From contig NZ_CP094288.1 in NCBI RefSeq assembly GCF_022693705.1, positions 1,474,451 through 1,538,450 on the forward strand: a stretch of DNA of 64,000 nucleotides. Reading direction: 5' to 3'. Source of the stretch: Infirmifilum sp. NZ. Lineage in GTDB: Archaea > Thermoproteota > Thermoprotei > Thermofilales > Thermofilaceae. Positions 6,967-14,599 of this stretch are shown here, piece after piece. The notes beneath the pieces were generated by a model. It saw only the letters and a list, made by a program, of their open reading frames with translations. It was not told the origin of the DNA and did not search any database. A program made the position numbers and the translations under genes. Each line of letters opens with the position of its first letter. Position 1 is the first letter of the stretch.

Positions 6967-8244
6967 ATGAAGCTCATATACCTCGTTCTAGACGGTGTAG
7001 CCGACAACCCTGCTGACGGGGTTACGTCTCTCGAGGCCTCCAACCACCCGGCCCTAGACGAGCTTGCCAGGAAGTCCAGGGCGGGGCTGATGTACACTAT
7101 AGGCAGGGGGGTGGCGCCCGAGAGCGACGCCGCGGTGATATCGATTCTAGGCTACAACCCCCACGAGGAGTACACTGGGCGCGGACCACTGGAGGCCATG
7201 GGGGCGGGCCTCAGCATAAGGGAGGGCTACGAGGTGGCGTTCCGCGCGAACTTCGCTACCGTCGACCCCGACACCTTGAGGATCATAGACAGGAGGTGCG
7301 GGCGGAACCTCACGAGCGAGGAGGCCCGCGAGCTGGCCAGGGCGCTCGACGGGGTCGAGCTCGGCGCCTACGACGCTTACGCCAGGGTCGTCGCCACGGT
7401 TGGCCACAGAGCTGTCGTCGTCATCGGGAGCAGGAGCTTCAAGCTGAGCGACGCTGTGGACAACACGGACCCAGCGTACTCAAAGCAGGGCTACGTTTCG
7501 GTGGCCAGGCGCGAGTTCGAGCCCTTCATAGCCAAAGCCAAGCCCCTCGAGCCCACGGAGGAGGCCATGAGGACGGCGGAGCTCGTTGACGCGTTCACAA
7601 GGCTAGCCGTCTCGACCCTTCGCGACCACCCCGTCAACGTCAGGAGACAGAGGGAGGGCAAGCTACCGGCGAACGCCATCCTACTCCGCGACTCCGGCGG
7701 CAGGCTCCCCAGGCTGCAGCCGATAAGCGAGCGGTACGGCTTAAGGTTCGGGGCCGTCGCGGAGATGCCCGTGGAGATAGGGATAGCTCGAGTCCTCAAG
7801 ATGGACGTCGAAGCCGTGCCTCCACCGACCGGCGACAAGAAGGCGGACTACAGGGCTAGGCTCGAGGCCACAAGGAGGCTCCTGGAGCGCAACGACGCCG
7901 TCTACGTTCACCTGAAGGGCCCCGACGAGCCGGGCCACGACGGCGACTTCAAAGCCAAGGTTGAGAGCATAGAGGCGATAGACGCCTACTACGTCTCCCC
8001 CCTCCTCGAGCTCGTCGAGGAGGAGCAAGCAGCTGTGATAGTCACCGCCGATCACGCGACACCGTACACGAGGAAGACACACACCGACGACCCCGTCCCG
8101 CTGATCCTCTACCACCACCGGCTAAGGCCCGACGGCCTGGAAAGGTTCACCGAGAAAGAGTGCTCGAAGGGCAGCCTGGGAGTGCTCCAGCACGGCTGGG
8201 AAATGCTACCCAGGGTCATGAGAGAGCTGAGAGAAAAGGCCTAG
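6967..8244 (+). CDS. apgM: Archaeal 2,3-bisphosphoglycerate-independent phosphoglycerate mutase
   Basis: A 425-residue enzyme of the alkaline phosphatase superfamily that interconverts 3- and 2-phosphoglycerate in glycolysis and gluconeogenesis. The first metal-binding aspartate is in LVLDGVADNP. The phosphorylated serine lies in ESDAAVISILGYNP, and the C-terminal metal site is VTADHATPYTRKTHTDDPVP. These match the archaeal ApgM branch rather than bacterial GpmI. The frame is open from 6895, but a TATA-like AATATAA near 6938 predicts transcription from about 6964. The ATG at 6967 (MKLIYLVLDG) also begins exactly at the conserved N-terminus. The 3' end overlaps by four bases the convergent V4R gene. 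Confidence 0.92.
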   Translation: MKLIYLVLDGVADNPADGVTSLEASNHPALDELARKSRAGLMYTIGRGVAPESDAAVISILGYNPHEEYTGRGPLEAMGAGLSIREGYEVAFRANFATVDPDTLRIIDRRCGRNLTSEEARELARALDGVELGAYDAYARVVATVGHRAVVVIGSRSFKLSDAVDNTDPAYSKQGYVSVARREFEPFIAKAKPLEPTEEAMRTAELVDAFTRLAVSTLRDHPVNVRRQREGKLPANAILLRDSGGRLPRLQPISERYGLRFGAVAEMPVEIGIARVLKMDVEAVPPPTGDKKADYRARLEATRRLLERNDAVYVHLKGPDEPGHDGDFKAKVESIEAIDAYYVSPLLELVEEEQAAVIVTADHATPYTRKTHTDDPVPLILYHHRLRPDGLERFTEKECSKGSLGVLQHGWEMLPRVMRELREKA

Positions 8245-9056
8245 GATTTCCTTTCAACCCGGATCTCGCAGAAGCGGTCGCCTCTTCGAACACAGCGCGT
8301 CTCCCTCACGGCAACCTTCCCGTATGGAAGCCCCCAGACACCAGACATGAAACCCGCGATAAGCCCGCGCGTGGCGAACTCCGCCTCCACGTCGCTCCCC
8401 CGCAGAATGTTTGCCTCGAGGCCATCGTAGACGTGGAAAACCGCCTCGTTCCCGAAGAAGCCCCTGAAGTCCAGCACGCCCCACCCGTGCAGCCTGAACA
8501 CCTCAGCGAACAGCGCCACCTGGTCCTCGACTCTCCGGGCGAGCTTGCCGACCCACTCCTCGAACATGGCGCGACCCGTCATGTAGAATATATAGAAAAG
8601 CACACCCCCAAAGCCATCCCCAAGCTTGCCGAACCCCTCCATGAGGAGGCTCTTGAAGAAGTGCTCGTCCAGGATCACGGCCCTCGCACCTGCGAAGACC
8701 AGGGGGTGGCTCCACGCGTCCACGGCAACGCCGTTGAACAGCGGGGGAGCGTACCTGACCTCCACCACGCCCTCCACAGACTCCAGGTCCCTCACGATGC
8801 TCTTGACTAGGCTCTCAGCCGCGCTGAGATCCGCTGACACGAGGACTCTGACCTCCTCCCCCCTCGAGGGAGCGGAAACCCTCAGCGTCAGCACGTTTGT
8901 CCCATACGACTTGAAAACCGCGAGAATTCGATGCAGAAGCTCCGGGTTATCAAGCGCGTATGGCGAAAGCGTAACTTCGAAGAAGTAAGGCTTCCCCTTC
9001 TCCGCGAACACCACTCTGCCGAGGTTATACTTCCTGTAGAACTCCAACTTTTTCAT
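8241..9056 (-). CDS. V4R-domain protein with ACT-like N-terminus (paralogue of 58121-58930)
   Basis: A 271-residue soluble protein. Residues about 20-105 have a repeated strand-helix-strand pattern and hydrophobic spacing like an ACT ligand-binding fold (ILAVFKSYGTNVLTLRVS). Residues about 150-270 are a V4R (4-vinyl reductase) domain, including the C-terminal cysteine pair of a metal or small-molecule site (RCVRRGDRFCEI). V4R domains bind hydrocarbon-like ligands or metals and often act as sensors. A paralogue with the same two-part architecture is encoded at 58121-58930, sharing the linker block GVAVDAW and the ending ET-C--RGD-(F/Y)CE. There is no obvious DNA-binding domain. It converges on apgM with a four-base overlap. 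Confidence 0.75.
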   Translation of the reverse strand: MKKLEFYRKYNLGRVVFAEKGKPYFFEVTLSPYALDNPELLHRILAVFKSYGTNVLTLRVSAPSRGEEVRVLVSADLSAAESLVKSIVRDLESVEGVVEVRYAPPLFNGVAVDAWSHPLVFAGARAVILDEHFFKSLLMEGFGKLGDGFGGVLFYIFYMTGRAMFEEWVGKLARRVEDQVALFAEVFRLHGWGVLDFRGFFGNEAVFHVYDGLEANILRGSDVEAEFATRGLIAGFMSGVWGLPYGKVAVRETRCVRRGDRFCEIRVERKS

Positions 9057-9142
9057 CGCATGCCGTACTTGAGGAAGAAGGTCTAATAAACTTATCGTGA
9101 AACTAAACTAATTACGAAAAAATAAAGAGACCGCACTCGATC

Positions 9143-9400
9143 TTATTCCTTTTTATGGAAAACACAAACGAGCACTACGAGCGCGGCTGCAAGGATGAAA
9201 AGGGCGCCCGCGAGCTCGAGCATCGCGACGCTAGGCCATCCGACGACCATCTCTACCGCTTGGGCTAGGGGTATCGGGAGAGCCCCCAGGGCGAGAAGCG
9301 CCGCTCCGCACGAGGTTTTCCTCTCGAGAAGAAGGCCCAGGCCTAGCGCGCACATGCCAATGTAGCTCTGGCCGCGCCTGGCCTCATCCGCCCCCCTCAC
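9143..9400 (-). CDS. Small membrane protein, possibly truncated by the neighbouring TnpB element
   Basis: Up to 85 residues with about three hydrophobic segments and a basic tail (HKKE). No family is recognised. The first 15 codons (from GTG 9400) lie in the GC-rich end of the TnpB element and do not look like a natural N-terminus. An in-frame ATG at 9355 (MCALGLGLLL) is an alternative start. One reading is that the element inserted into the 5' part of an older gene and the rest survives as a fragment. Confidence 0.4.
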   Translation of the reverse strand: MRGADEARRGQSYIGMCALGLGLLLERKTSCGAALLALGALPIPLAQAVEMVVGWPSVAMLELAGALFILAAALVVLVCVFHKKE

Positions 9401-9600
9401 TGATCCAAGGGCCCCCTCTTCGGGGTGTCATGGGTCCCCTTGCGGGGTGGCCGCATTCTAGCGGCCTTCTGCCCGCGTCGCCGCGGGCACATACCCTCCT
9501 CGCGCCGCGCGCGGCACCCGGCGGGCGGCCGTGCGGCCGTGCCGGGAACTGAGGCCGGGGCCTGCTGGCCTTTCTCTAGTGCCCTGACCTTTCTCTAGTG
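9400..9600 (-). ncRNA. Candidate omega RNA (reRNA) at the 3' end of tnpB
   Basis: Downstream of the tnpB stop, on the same strand, lie several perfect stem-loops. They include GCCCGCG-TCGC-CGCGGGC (9471-9488), GGCCGC-ATTCTA-GCGGCC (9449-9466), CCCC-TTGC-GGGG (9436-9447) and a C-rich/G-rich pair around 9412-9425. TnpB proteins are known to use an RNA that overlaps the gene's 3' end and runs to the right end of the element, with the guide formed by flanking DNA; this stretch has the right place and shape. A 15-base direct repeat (GGCACTAGAGAAAGG on the minus strand, copies near 9587-9601 and 9569-9583) straddles the stop codon. Confidence 0.5.
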
Positions 9601-10973
9601 CCGTGGGTCGGGGCTCTGGGGTGCTGGCTGAGCCAGCTCTGCAGCGCCTCTAGCTGCTTCTTCGCATCGCAGACCTTTAGGAAGAGCTTCGCGGCGTTGA
9701 AAGCTGCGGCCCAGTCCCTGGTCCACTCGAGGTTGCACTTCGGGCAGCGGTAGTAGCGCTTCCTCACCTCTACTCCCCAGGCCCCGCACATGGGGCACTG
9801 CTTGCCGCTGACGTTGTTTCTCAACTCGAACCACCTGGCGCCCTCGTAGAGCGCTAGGTTCTCAAGCCGCCTTGCCGCTCTGAGCAGCGTCCTCTGCAGC
9901 TGTGAGCCCCTGAGGGACTCGGCCCTGGGCACGTCCGCTACGATGACGACAAGGTAGCCCTCTTCCATGAGCTTTCTGATCAGGGCCCTTAGCTCCCTGA
10001 GCACGCCTCTGACCCAGTCCTCGTTCACCTTCTTCACCTTCCTCGAAGCCTGCCCCGCAACCCTCTCGGCGCGCTCCGGCGTCAAGTTTACCTTCGCCCT
10101 CAGCCTCTCCGCCAGCCTCAGCGCCACCTCCACCGCGAACTCTCTCCTTGCTCTCCGCAACCTCCTCACGTCCCTCCTCTCCCTGAACCTCTCGACGGCT
10201 TGGTCCCAGCTACCCAGCTTGGAATAGCTGGTCATAATGGCGGCGAGGAGCCTCAGCAGAGCGGTGTTGGGAGGCTTAAGCACTCTCTGCGCCACCAGCC
10301 TTACCTTGTCGTCGAAGGCGAAGGCCATCAAGTACAAACCGTGGGAGCTGTTCACGTCCACCGCTACGACAGCCAGCTTGCCCTCGCCGTCCCACCACGC
10401 AGGCCTCGCCTTGCGGTGCGCCACCAGCCTCAGCCTACCCTTAGCCGTCAGCCATAGCGTCAGCTTCGCATCGCCGAAGCGCTCCAGGTCTTCCAGCACA
10501 GCCCTGACCAGCGAGGGCCTCAGCCTCACCGCGATGTTAGCGCTTGGAATGCGGAGCTCGCCCCTAGAGGCGTCGAGGACTGCTATAGCGCTACTGTTGC
10601 CGTGAAGCCTATTGCCGTTGCCGACCACCTTGACCAGTAGCGGTACTGGTGGCGGGGTGAACCTGCTACGCATCTTGCTCTGCCTCCTCGCCTCCGCGAC
10701 CATCCTGCGCCACTCCACGGCGTACCAGAACAGCCCCTTAGGCAGCCCAGCCGTCTTCGAGGCCTCCCTGATTAACTCTTCGCTGAACTTCTTTGGATCT
10801 TCTCTGAAATCCTTGCCGAGCCTCTCTTCGAGGGCCTTGCAGGCCTGCCTGACTGCGCTCGACAGCCTGAGGTAGAGTCGCTGTAGCCTCTGCCTCTCCT
10901 CCCTGTTAGCCTTTATCTCCCACACCCTGTAGGCGTCGGCGAGCCCCTCGCCGTCTTTGCCCTCCCAGCTCAC
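9576..10973 (-). CDS. tnpB: TnpB-like RNA-guided nuclease homologue (IS605 OrfB family)
   Basis: A 465-residue protein with the TnpB layout: a basic helical N-terminal half, then a split RuvC fold with a zinc ribbon. RuvC-I is AVDVNSSHGLYL with its aspartate. The four zinc cysteines are CPMCG and CPKC. RuvC-III is TRDWAAAFNAAK with its aspartate. In the RuvC-II strand, VVIVADVPRAE, an alanine stands where most homologues have the catalytic glutamate of the (V/I)-EDVP pattern. If that by-eye alignment holds, nuclease activity may be lost or altered. The GTG start at 10973 follows a strong Shine-Dalgarno-like GGAGGTG, and a TATA box lies near 11061. Family knowledge: TnpB cuts DNA guided by omega RNA and helps its element persist. 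Confidence 0.85.
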   Translation of the reverse strand: MSWEGKDGEGLADAYRVWEIKANREERQRLQRLYLRLSSAVRQACKALEERLGKDFREDPKKFSEELIREASKTAGLPKGLFWYAVEWRRMVAEARRQSKMRSRFTPPPVPLLVKVVGNGNRLHGNSSAIAVLDASRGELRIPSANIAVRLRPSLVRAVLEDLERFGDAKLTLWLTAKGRLRLVAHRKARPAWWDGEGKLAVVAVDVNSSHGLYLMAFAFDDKVRLVAQRVLKPPNTALLRLLAAIMTSYSKLGSWDQAVERFRERRDVRRLRRARREFAVEVALRLAERLRAKVNLTPERAERVAGQASRKVKKVNEDWVRGVLRELRALIRKLMEEGYLVVIVADVPRAESLRGSQLQRTLLRAARRLENLALYEGARWFELRNNVSGKQCPMCGAWGVEVRKRYYRCPKCNLEWTRDWAAAFNAAKLFLKVCDAKKQLEALQSWLSQHPRAPTHGTRERSGH

Positions 10974-11081
10974 GCTCCCACCTCCAGGGAGCCTGGCATG
11001 CGTCGCGGCCCCGAGCCCTCCTGAGCTTGAGCCTCGCGTTTGAATGCGCTACGCGGCCTTATATCCCTGCGCCGAAAATGA

Positions 11082-11264
11082 ACGCCGAAACTGAAAACAC
11101 AGCAAACAGGGGGCAACCGCCGACTCAGGGTAGCTGAGCTGGGCGACTACCTGAGACTGCTGGACTACGGATTCCTGAGGAGAAGCCCGCACCCCGCCGG
11201 CGTGACGGTCTCCCTCACGGAGAAAGCTCTCTGGGTGCTGGCAGTTGGCGAGAGCGAAGAGTGA
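11082..11264 (+). pseudogene. Truncated winged-helix gene fragment next to the TnpB element
   Basis: An open stretch of 61 codons follows a stop at 11079-11081 and has no usable start codon. From about 11130 it reads RVAELGDYLRLLDYGFLRR and then VTVSLTEKALWVLA, which looks like the recognition helix, wing and C-terminal helix of a winged-helix protein. The N-terminal part is missing. Its stop codon overlaps the start of the SWIM gene by about 20 bases, so it may once have been the first gene of that transcript. Loss of the 5' part fits insertion of the TnpB element immediately upstream. Confidence 0.45.
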
Positions 11265-11649
11265 GGAGAGCAGGCTCGCCTGGGCTTTAGTGAGGTGCGC
11301 GCTCTACGGCTACTGCAGCGATAAGGTGGTCGAGGAGCACGGGGACCTCCTCGACGCATTAAGCGAGCTGCAAACCTCATTCCCCGACAAGCCCGCGGAG
11401 TGGTTCTACCGCGCGACCTACAGGCTTTTAGCGGGGAAGGTTGAGAGGGTTGGGAGCGAGCACTGGCTCGTCAAGGGGCTGGCGGAGCTGGGCGACACGT
11501 ACCCCTGGTACAACGTGTGGGTCCACGAGGGCAGGTACCGCTGTGACTGCTTCTTCCGCGCTTACGGCTACGTGAGGAAGGCGAGGATCTGCACGCACAT
11601 AGCAACAGTCATGCTGCACCGGAGGCAGCTCCGGCTGCGCGCCGAATAA
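11245..11649 (+). CDS. SWIM zinc-finger protein
   Basis: A 134-residue protein with a SWIM motif in its C-terminal third. The pattern is C-x-C followed by C-x-H, with cysteines in YRCDCFF and the second pair in ICTHIATVML. The first 60 residues are helical. SWIM domains bind zinc and occur in proteins that touch DNA or partner proteins; in archaea and eukaryotes some work with RecA-family recombination factors. The TTG start at 11245 overlaps the 3' end of a winged-helix fragment. The 3' end overlaps by 41 bases the convergent winged-helix gene at 11609-11944. A decayed copy of the same convergent pair exists at 5037-5565, which suggests the two proteins belong together. Confidence 0.75.
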   Translation: MARAKSEESRLAWALVRCALYGYCSDKVVEEHGDLLDALSELQTSFPDKPAEWFYRATYRLLAGKVERVGSEHWLVKGLAELGDTYPWYNVWVHEGRYRCDCFFRAYGYVRKARICTHIATVMLHRRQLRLRAE

Positions 11650-11944
11650 ACCTCAATGCCGACTCGCCGCACGCCGCTTCCTCGACGCTGTAGCCGAGCA
11701 AGGCGAGGAGGGCGCAGGCCTGCTCGGTGAGGTAGACGTACCTCACGTCGCCGACCACCGCCTCCCTGACGAAGCCCGCTGAGCGTAGCCTCTCAAAGGC
11801 CGACGCGATGTGCCTCGAATCCCGGGTGCCAAAGGCCCTGCTGAGCGGCTTCGGCTCGCGGAGGCGACACAGCGCCCCTGTGAGGCCGGTCAGCCCGAGC
11901 CACCCCGCAACGCTCTCCCAGACCTCCCTGTCTACCTCGACCAT
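11609..11944 (-). CDS. Winged-helix DNA-binding protein
   Basis: A 111-residue protein beginning MVEVDREVWESVAGWL. Residues about 25-90 have the helix-turn-helix and wing pattern of MarR/ArsR-like regulators, ending in the typical VRYVYLTEQACALL wing and helix. The ATG at 11944 coincides with the start of similarity to the frameshifted paralogue at 5037. The 3' end overlaps the SWIM zinc-finger gene by 41 bases, tail to tail, so the transcripts would be antisense to each other there. The target is unknown. Confidence 0.7.
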   Translation of the reverse strand: MVEVDREVWESVAGWLGLTGLTGALCRLREPKPLSRAFGTRDSRHIASAFERLRSAGFVREAVVGDVRYVYLTEQACALLALLGYSVEEAACGESALRFIRRAAGAASGAA

Positions 11945-12092
11945 CAGGGCTAAACGCGAGAGGAGGGTTGTAAGCGTTCACATAAGCTATGCCGGCCAAG
12001 AGCCTGAGCCGCCGAGCCCGCGCTCGAACACCCTCCCACAGCTTCCTCCAAACCCACAGGGGAGTAAGGGAAAGCGTGAGTCGACACGGGAA

Positions 12093-12113
12093 AAACTAGG
12101 GAAAAGCTAAAAA
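12093..12113 (+). repeat. 21-base promoter-like repeat, copy 1
   Basis: Twenty-one bases running from AAACTAGGGA to AGCTAAAAA are identical to 16453-16473. The run contains a purine-rich BRE-like part and an AT-rich part. Copy 2 lies 47 bases before the TTG of moeA. This copy lies 49 bases before a GTG at 12142 that opens an 18-codon frame ending at 12198. Confidence 0.5.
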
Positions 12114-12184
12114 TAGCATTGCTACCCCCCGGCAAACAGCAGTGCGTGGAATACTCTCTCTGGCTTCATCGGCTAGATTAAGCC

Positions 12185-12200
12185 GTTTAACCTGTTAAAC
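12185..12200 (+). promoter_or_regulatory. Perfect inverted repeat at the promoter of the ECF/pantoate kinase operon
   Basis: GTTTAAC-CT-GTTAAAC is a perfect 7-2-7 inverted repeat that overlaps the AT-rich element expected to serve as TATA box for the GTG at 12236. The position suits an operator for a repressor that reads the cell's pantothenate or CoA state, but no regulator is identified. Confidence 0.4.
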
Positions 12201-12235
12201 TTAACTTTCTTAAACAGCGGGAGCCTTCAAGCCGC

Positions 12236-12970
12236 GTGAGAAGCAAGCCCAGATCCCTCCAGCTGTCATTGGTGGCGATCAACGCCGCACTGTATGCGGT
12301 GACGGGCTATTTAACCTTCCTAGGGATATTCGCCCCCGCCATCGGAACAGTCAGGTTCTGGCCCAGCGTCTTCATCCCAGCGGTTTTCGCGGTCACTTTC
12401 TCGCCGCTCGTCGGCGGGCTCGGAGCCGCGATAGGCATCTTCATCAGCGACATGCTGATACACGGCAACGCCCTGCTGAGCCTCAGCGTGGGGGTCCCGG
12501 CGAACTTCCTCGGCTTCTACACCGTCGGCCTGACGTACAGAAAGGTCAGGGACGCCAGGCTCGCATTAGCCCTGACCGCCGCAGAGATCCTGGTCGCATC
12601 TTTCCTCCTCGCCCTCTCGGCGCAGAACAGCTTGGTCGACCAGGCTTTCCTGTACGCCGCCTCGATAGCCATAGCCGCAACACTGGGGCTAACCCTGGCA
12701 TTTGCCCTAGTTTTTAAGGGCGAGTCATTCAGAGTGGTGTTCGCGGGCTCAACCGGGCTACTCCTCGGCTCGGCGATCATCGGCGTCGGGGTGTGGCTCT
12801 TCAGCCAGTACTTCACGCTGCCAAGCGGCCAGCAGGCCCTGCCGACGTGGGCCGCCCTGGTTTGGTTCCTCTGGACCTACCTCACAGAGGTGCCCTTCAT
12901 AGCGCTCCTAGCTCCGCCCCTGGTCAAAGCGCTCAAGAGGGTTGGCCTCGCGTGGGGTGACCGGGACTGA
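12236..12970 (+). CDS. ECF-transporter S-component-like membrane protein, likely for a pantothenate precursor
   Basis: A 244-residue hydrophobic protein with about six membrane segments and the character of an energy-coupling-factor substrate-binding (S) subunit. There is an N-terminal LVAINAALYAVTGYL helix, short loops, and a GLGAAIGIFISDMLIHGN segment resembling those of vitamin S components. S components bind a vitamin or its precursor and dock on a shared ATPase/EcfT module, which is not in the window. The stop codon overlaps the probable start of pantoate kinase, so the two genes are translationally coupled. From this context I infer that the substrate may be pantoate, pantothenate or a related compound. 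The GTG start fits the AT-rich promoter near 12195-12206. Confidence 0.7.
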   Translation: MRSKPRSLQLSLVAINAALYAVTGYLTFLGIFAPAIGTVRFWPSVFIPAVFAVTFSPLVGGLGAAIGIFISDMLIHGNALLSLSVGVPANFLGFYTVGLTYRKVRDARLALALTAAEILVASFLLALSAQNSLVDQAFLYAASIAIAATLGLTLAFALVFKGESFRVVFAGSTGLLLGSAIIGVGVWLFSQYFTLPSGQQALPTWAALVWFLWTYLTEVPFIALLAPPLVKALKRVGLAWGDRD

Positions 12971-13857
12971 AGTGCGCGAAGGCCTGGAGCCCTGCCGGAC
13001 TCTCAGCCCTCTTCGAGGCGTGCGTAGTTGAAGGAGACCCGCTGAAGTCCGGCGCCAGGGGGGCTGGCCTAGCTCTAGAGAAGGGGGTTACGGTCGAGGT
13101 TTGCACCTCAGACGGGGGTGTGGAGACCCTCCTGAACGGCGTTAGAGGCGACTACGAGGTCGCCCGCAGAGCCGCCCTAGAGGTTGCGCGGCTAGCGGGC
13201 TACACCGGAGGCCTCACGGTTAGGCAGACGGTGGAGGTCCCCATCGGAGGGGGCCTCGGCACTAGCGGTGCAAGCGCCCTCGCAACGGTGCTGGCGACCG
13301 CCGGCCTACTGGGCGTGAAGCTCAGCTACACTTCTCTCGCGAGGATAGCCCACAAGGTGGAGGTCGAGGCCGGCACCGGGCTGGGGACAGTTTCAGGCCT
13401 AGCGGTGGGAGGAGCCTGCATAGTCGCGGAGCCCGGCCCCCCGGGCTCAGACAGGGTGGACAGAATACCCGTCGGCCAGGACCGCGTCGTCGTAGTCGGC
13501 TTCTTCGGGCCGGTGCGGAAAAGCAGCGTTCTGAGATCCACCAGCCTAGCGGAGATAAACAGGAGGGGTCGCTTCTACGTGGAAGCCCTTCTCGGAGAGC
13601 CCACGATCGAGAACCTCCTAGCCTTCTCGAAGAGCTTCTCGCTGGAGACAGGCCTCGCGACCCCCAACGTGAGGAAGGCTTACGAGGAGCTCGAGAGGAG
13701 AGGCTTCCGCCTCGCGGGGCAGGCCATGGTCGGCGACACCGTCTTCACCGTTGTTCCCGTCGAGGAAGCCGACGCGGTCTCCAGCATTCTGAGGAACCTA
13801 GGGGCGCACGTCACCGTCACGGGAATATCGTGGAAGCCAGCTGTTCTGCTCCTCTAA
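12967..13857 (+). CDS. Pantoate kinase (GHMP kinase family), apparently with a CTG start
   Basis: A GHMP-family kinase of about 296 residues. Archaeal pantoate kinase phosphorylates pantoate in the archaeal route to coenzyme A. The ATP-binding glycine/serine loop is VPIGGGLGTSGASALA. The conserved N-terminal Ala-x-x-Pro block (AKAWSPAGLSALFEA) lies upstream of the first standard start codon, the GTG at 13120. Between the in-frame stop at 12958-12960 and this block the only near-cognate start is CTG at 12967, which overlaps the ECF stop codon as CTGA. A non-standard CTG start or a sequence error must be assumed. Translational coupling to the ECF gene would aid initiation at such a codon. Confidence 0.8.
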   Translation: MKCAKAWSPAGLSALFEACVVEGDPLKSGARGAGLALEKGVTVEVCTSDGGVETLLNGVRGDYEVARRAALEVARLAGYTGGLTVRQTVEVPIGGGLGTSGASALATVLATAGLLGVKLSYTSLARIAHKVEVEAGTGLGTVSGLAVGGACIVAEPGPPGSDRVDRIPVGQDRVVVVGFFGPVRKSSVLRSTSLAEINRRGRFYVEALLGEPTIENLLAFSKSFSLETGLATPNVRKAYEELERRGFRLAGQAMVGDTVFTVVPVEEADAVSSILRNLGAHVTVTGISWKPAVLLL

Positions 13858-14128
13858 CCCAAAGCCCACAGCCCCTTGAAGACAAAGCCTCCTACTCGGC
13901 CTCAAACTTATCCACGTTCCTCTGCGCGGCTCTCTCGAGCTCACAGACCGAGCGCCGGGAAACCTCCCGCCGAGGATGCTTCATGATCTCGCTTGGAGAG
14001 GTGAGACGTTCTCTCTTCTCGCTTGCAACCTCAGTAAAAGAAGTGTACGGATGTTTGCCCGGTCTAAACCGTGGGGGAAGAGATGCTACAGCTAAAGTTT
14101 ATACTTAAAATGCGAGCAAAGTTATGGT
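13858..14128. other. Intergenic stretch with a promoter and a possible decayed frame
   Basis: About 270 bases. The right end holds a TATA box, GTTTATACTTAAA (14097-14109), that gives a leaderless start at GTG 14129. On the minus strand a short frame without a good start ends near 13892 and encodes a helical, charged tail (ELERAAQRNVDKFEAE). It could be the end of a lost small gene. Nothing else is recognised. Confidence 0.4.
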
Positions 14129-14338
14129 GTGAGGATACTCAGACGGCTCAGGGAGAAGCTCGGGAAGCGTGGAGTAGATGCTGCTGAAATGCTTAGGAGA
14201 AGCTTCCTGGTAGGGGCTCGAAGACTCGAGCTGGAAGAGGTTGGGATGCAACTAGATGCCCTAAGGGAGAGGTTAAAGGGTAAGGTAGAACCCTACGAGC
14301 TTGCGAGAATAGTCGACGAAGAACGTAGGGAGAGGTAA
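14129..14338 (+). CDS. Small helical protein resembling VapB-type antitoxins
   Basis: Sixty-nine residues, strongly charged and helical (LRRLREKLGKRGVDAAEMLRRS; YELARIVDEERRER). The C-terminal part resembles tails of archaeal VapB antitoxins, which often end in an acidic-basic helix that plugs a PIN toxin. The GTG start lies about 25 bases after a clear TATA box, giving a leaderless message. No PIN-domain toxin follows; the next frame (from 14339) stops after 17 codons. It may be an orphan antitoxin or an unrelated small protein. Confidence 0.45.
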   Translation: MRILRRLREKLGKRGVDAAEMLRRSFLVGARRLELEEVGMQLDALRERLKGKVEPYELARIVDEERRER

Positions 14339-14599
14339 TGCAAGCATACATTCTCGGCGAGGTTGCAATATCGCACGATTTGATTAAATGAGAGAATAAT
14401 AGTCACCAAGGCTACAATACGTAAGCCAACCCTCAAGGGAGTTAAAGATGAGGGAAGACCAAGGTGGACTGCTTCCGGTTTTCTACAAGATTTTTCGAGA
14501 TGGACGAGAAAGTCGTGTACTAGGGGTCGCTACGTTACGGGGCACCGCACCGCAACCGATAAATCTTCCCGTAGCGTGTTAAAGTGCTCGGTGTCGGGC

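Larger units (their letters stand above)
9400..11081 (-). mobile_element. IS605-family-type TnpB element without TnpA
   Basis: The unit consists of a tnpB-like gene (9576-10973, minus strand), a TATA box before it (11057-11066) and a GC-rich hairpin array after it (9400-9575). No tyrosine transposase TnpA is present, so the element could move only with help in trans. Exact ends are not certain. The right end is placed near 9400, where the hairpins stop and a small membrane gene begins. The left end is placed before the truncated winged-helix fragment that starts at 11082. Confidence 0.5.
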
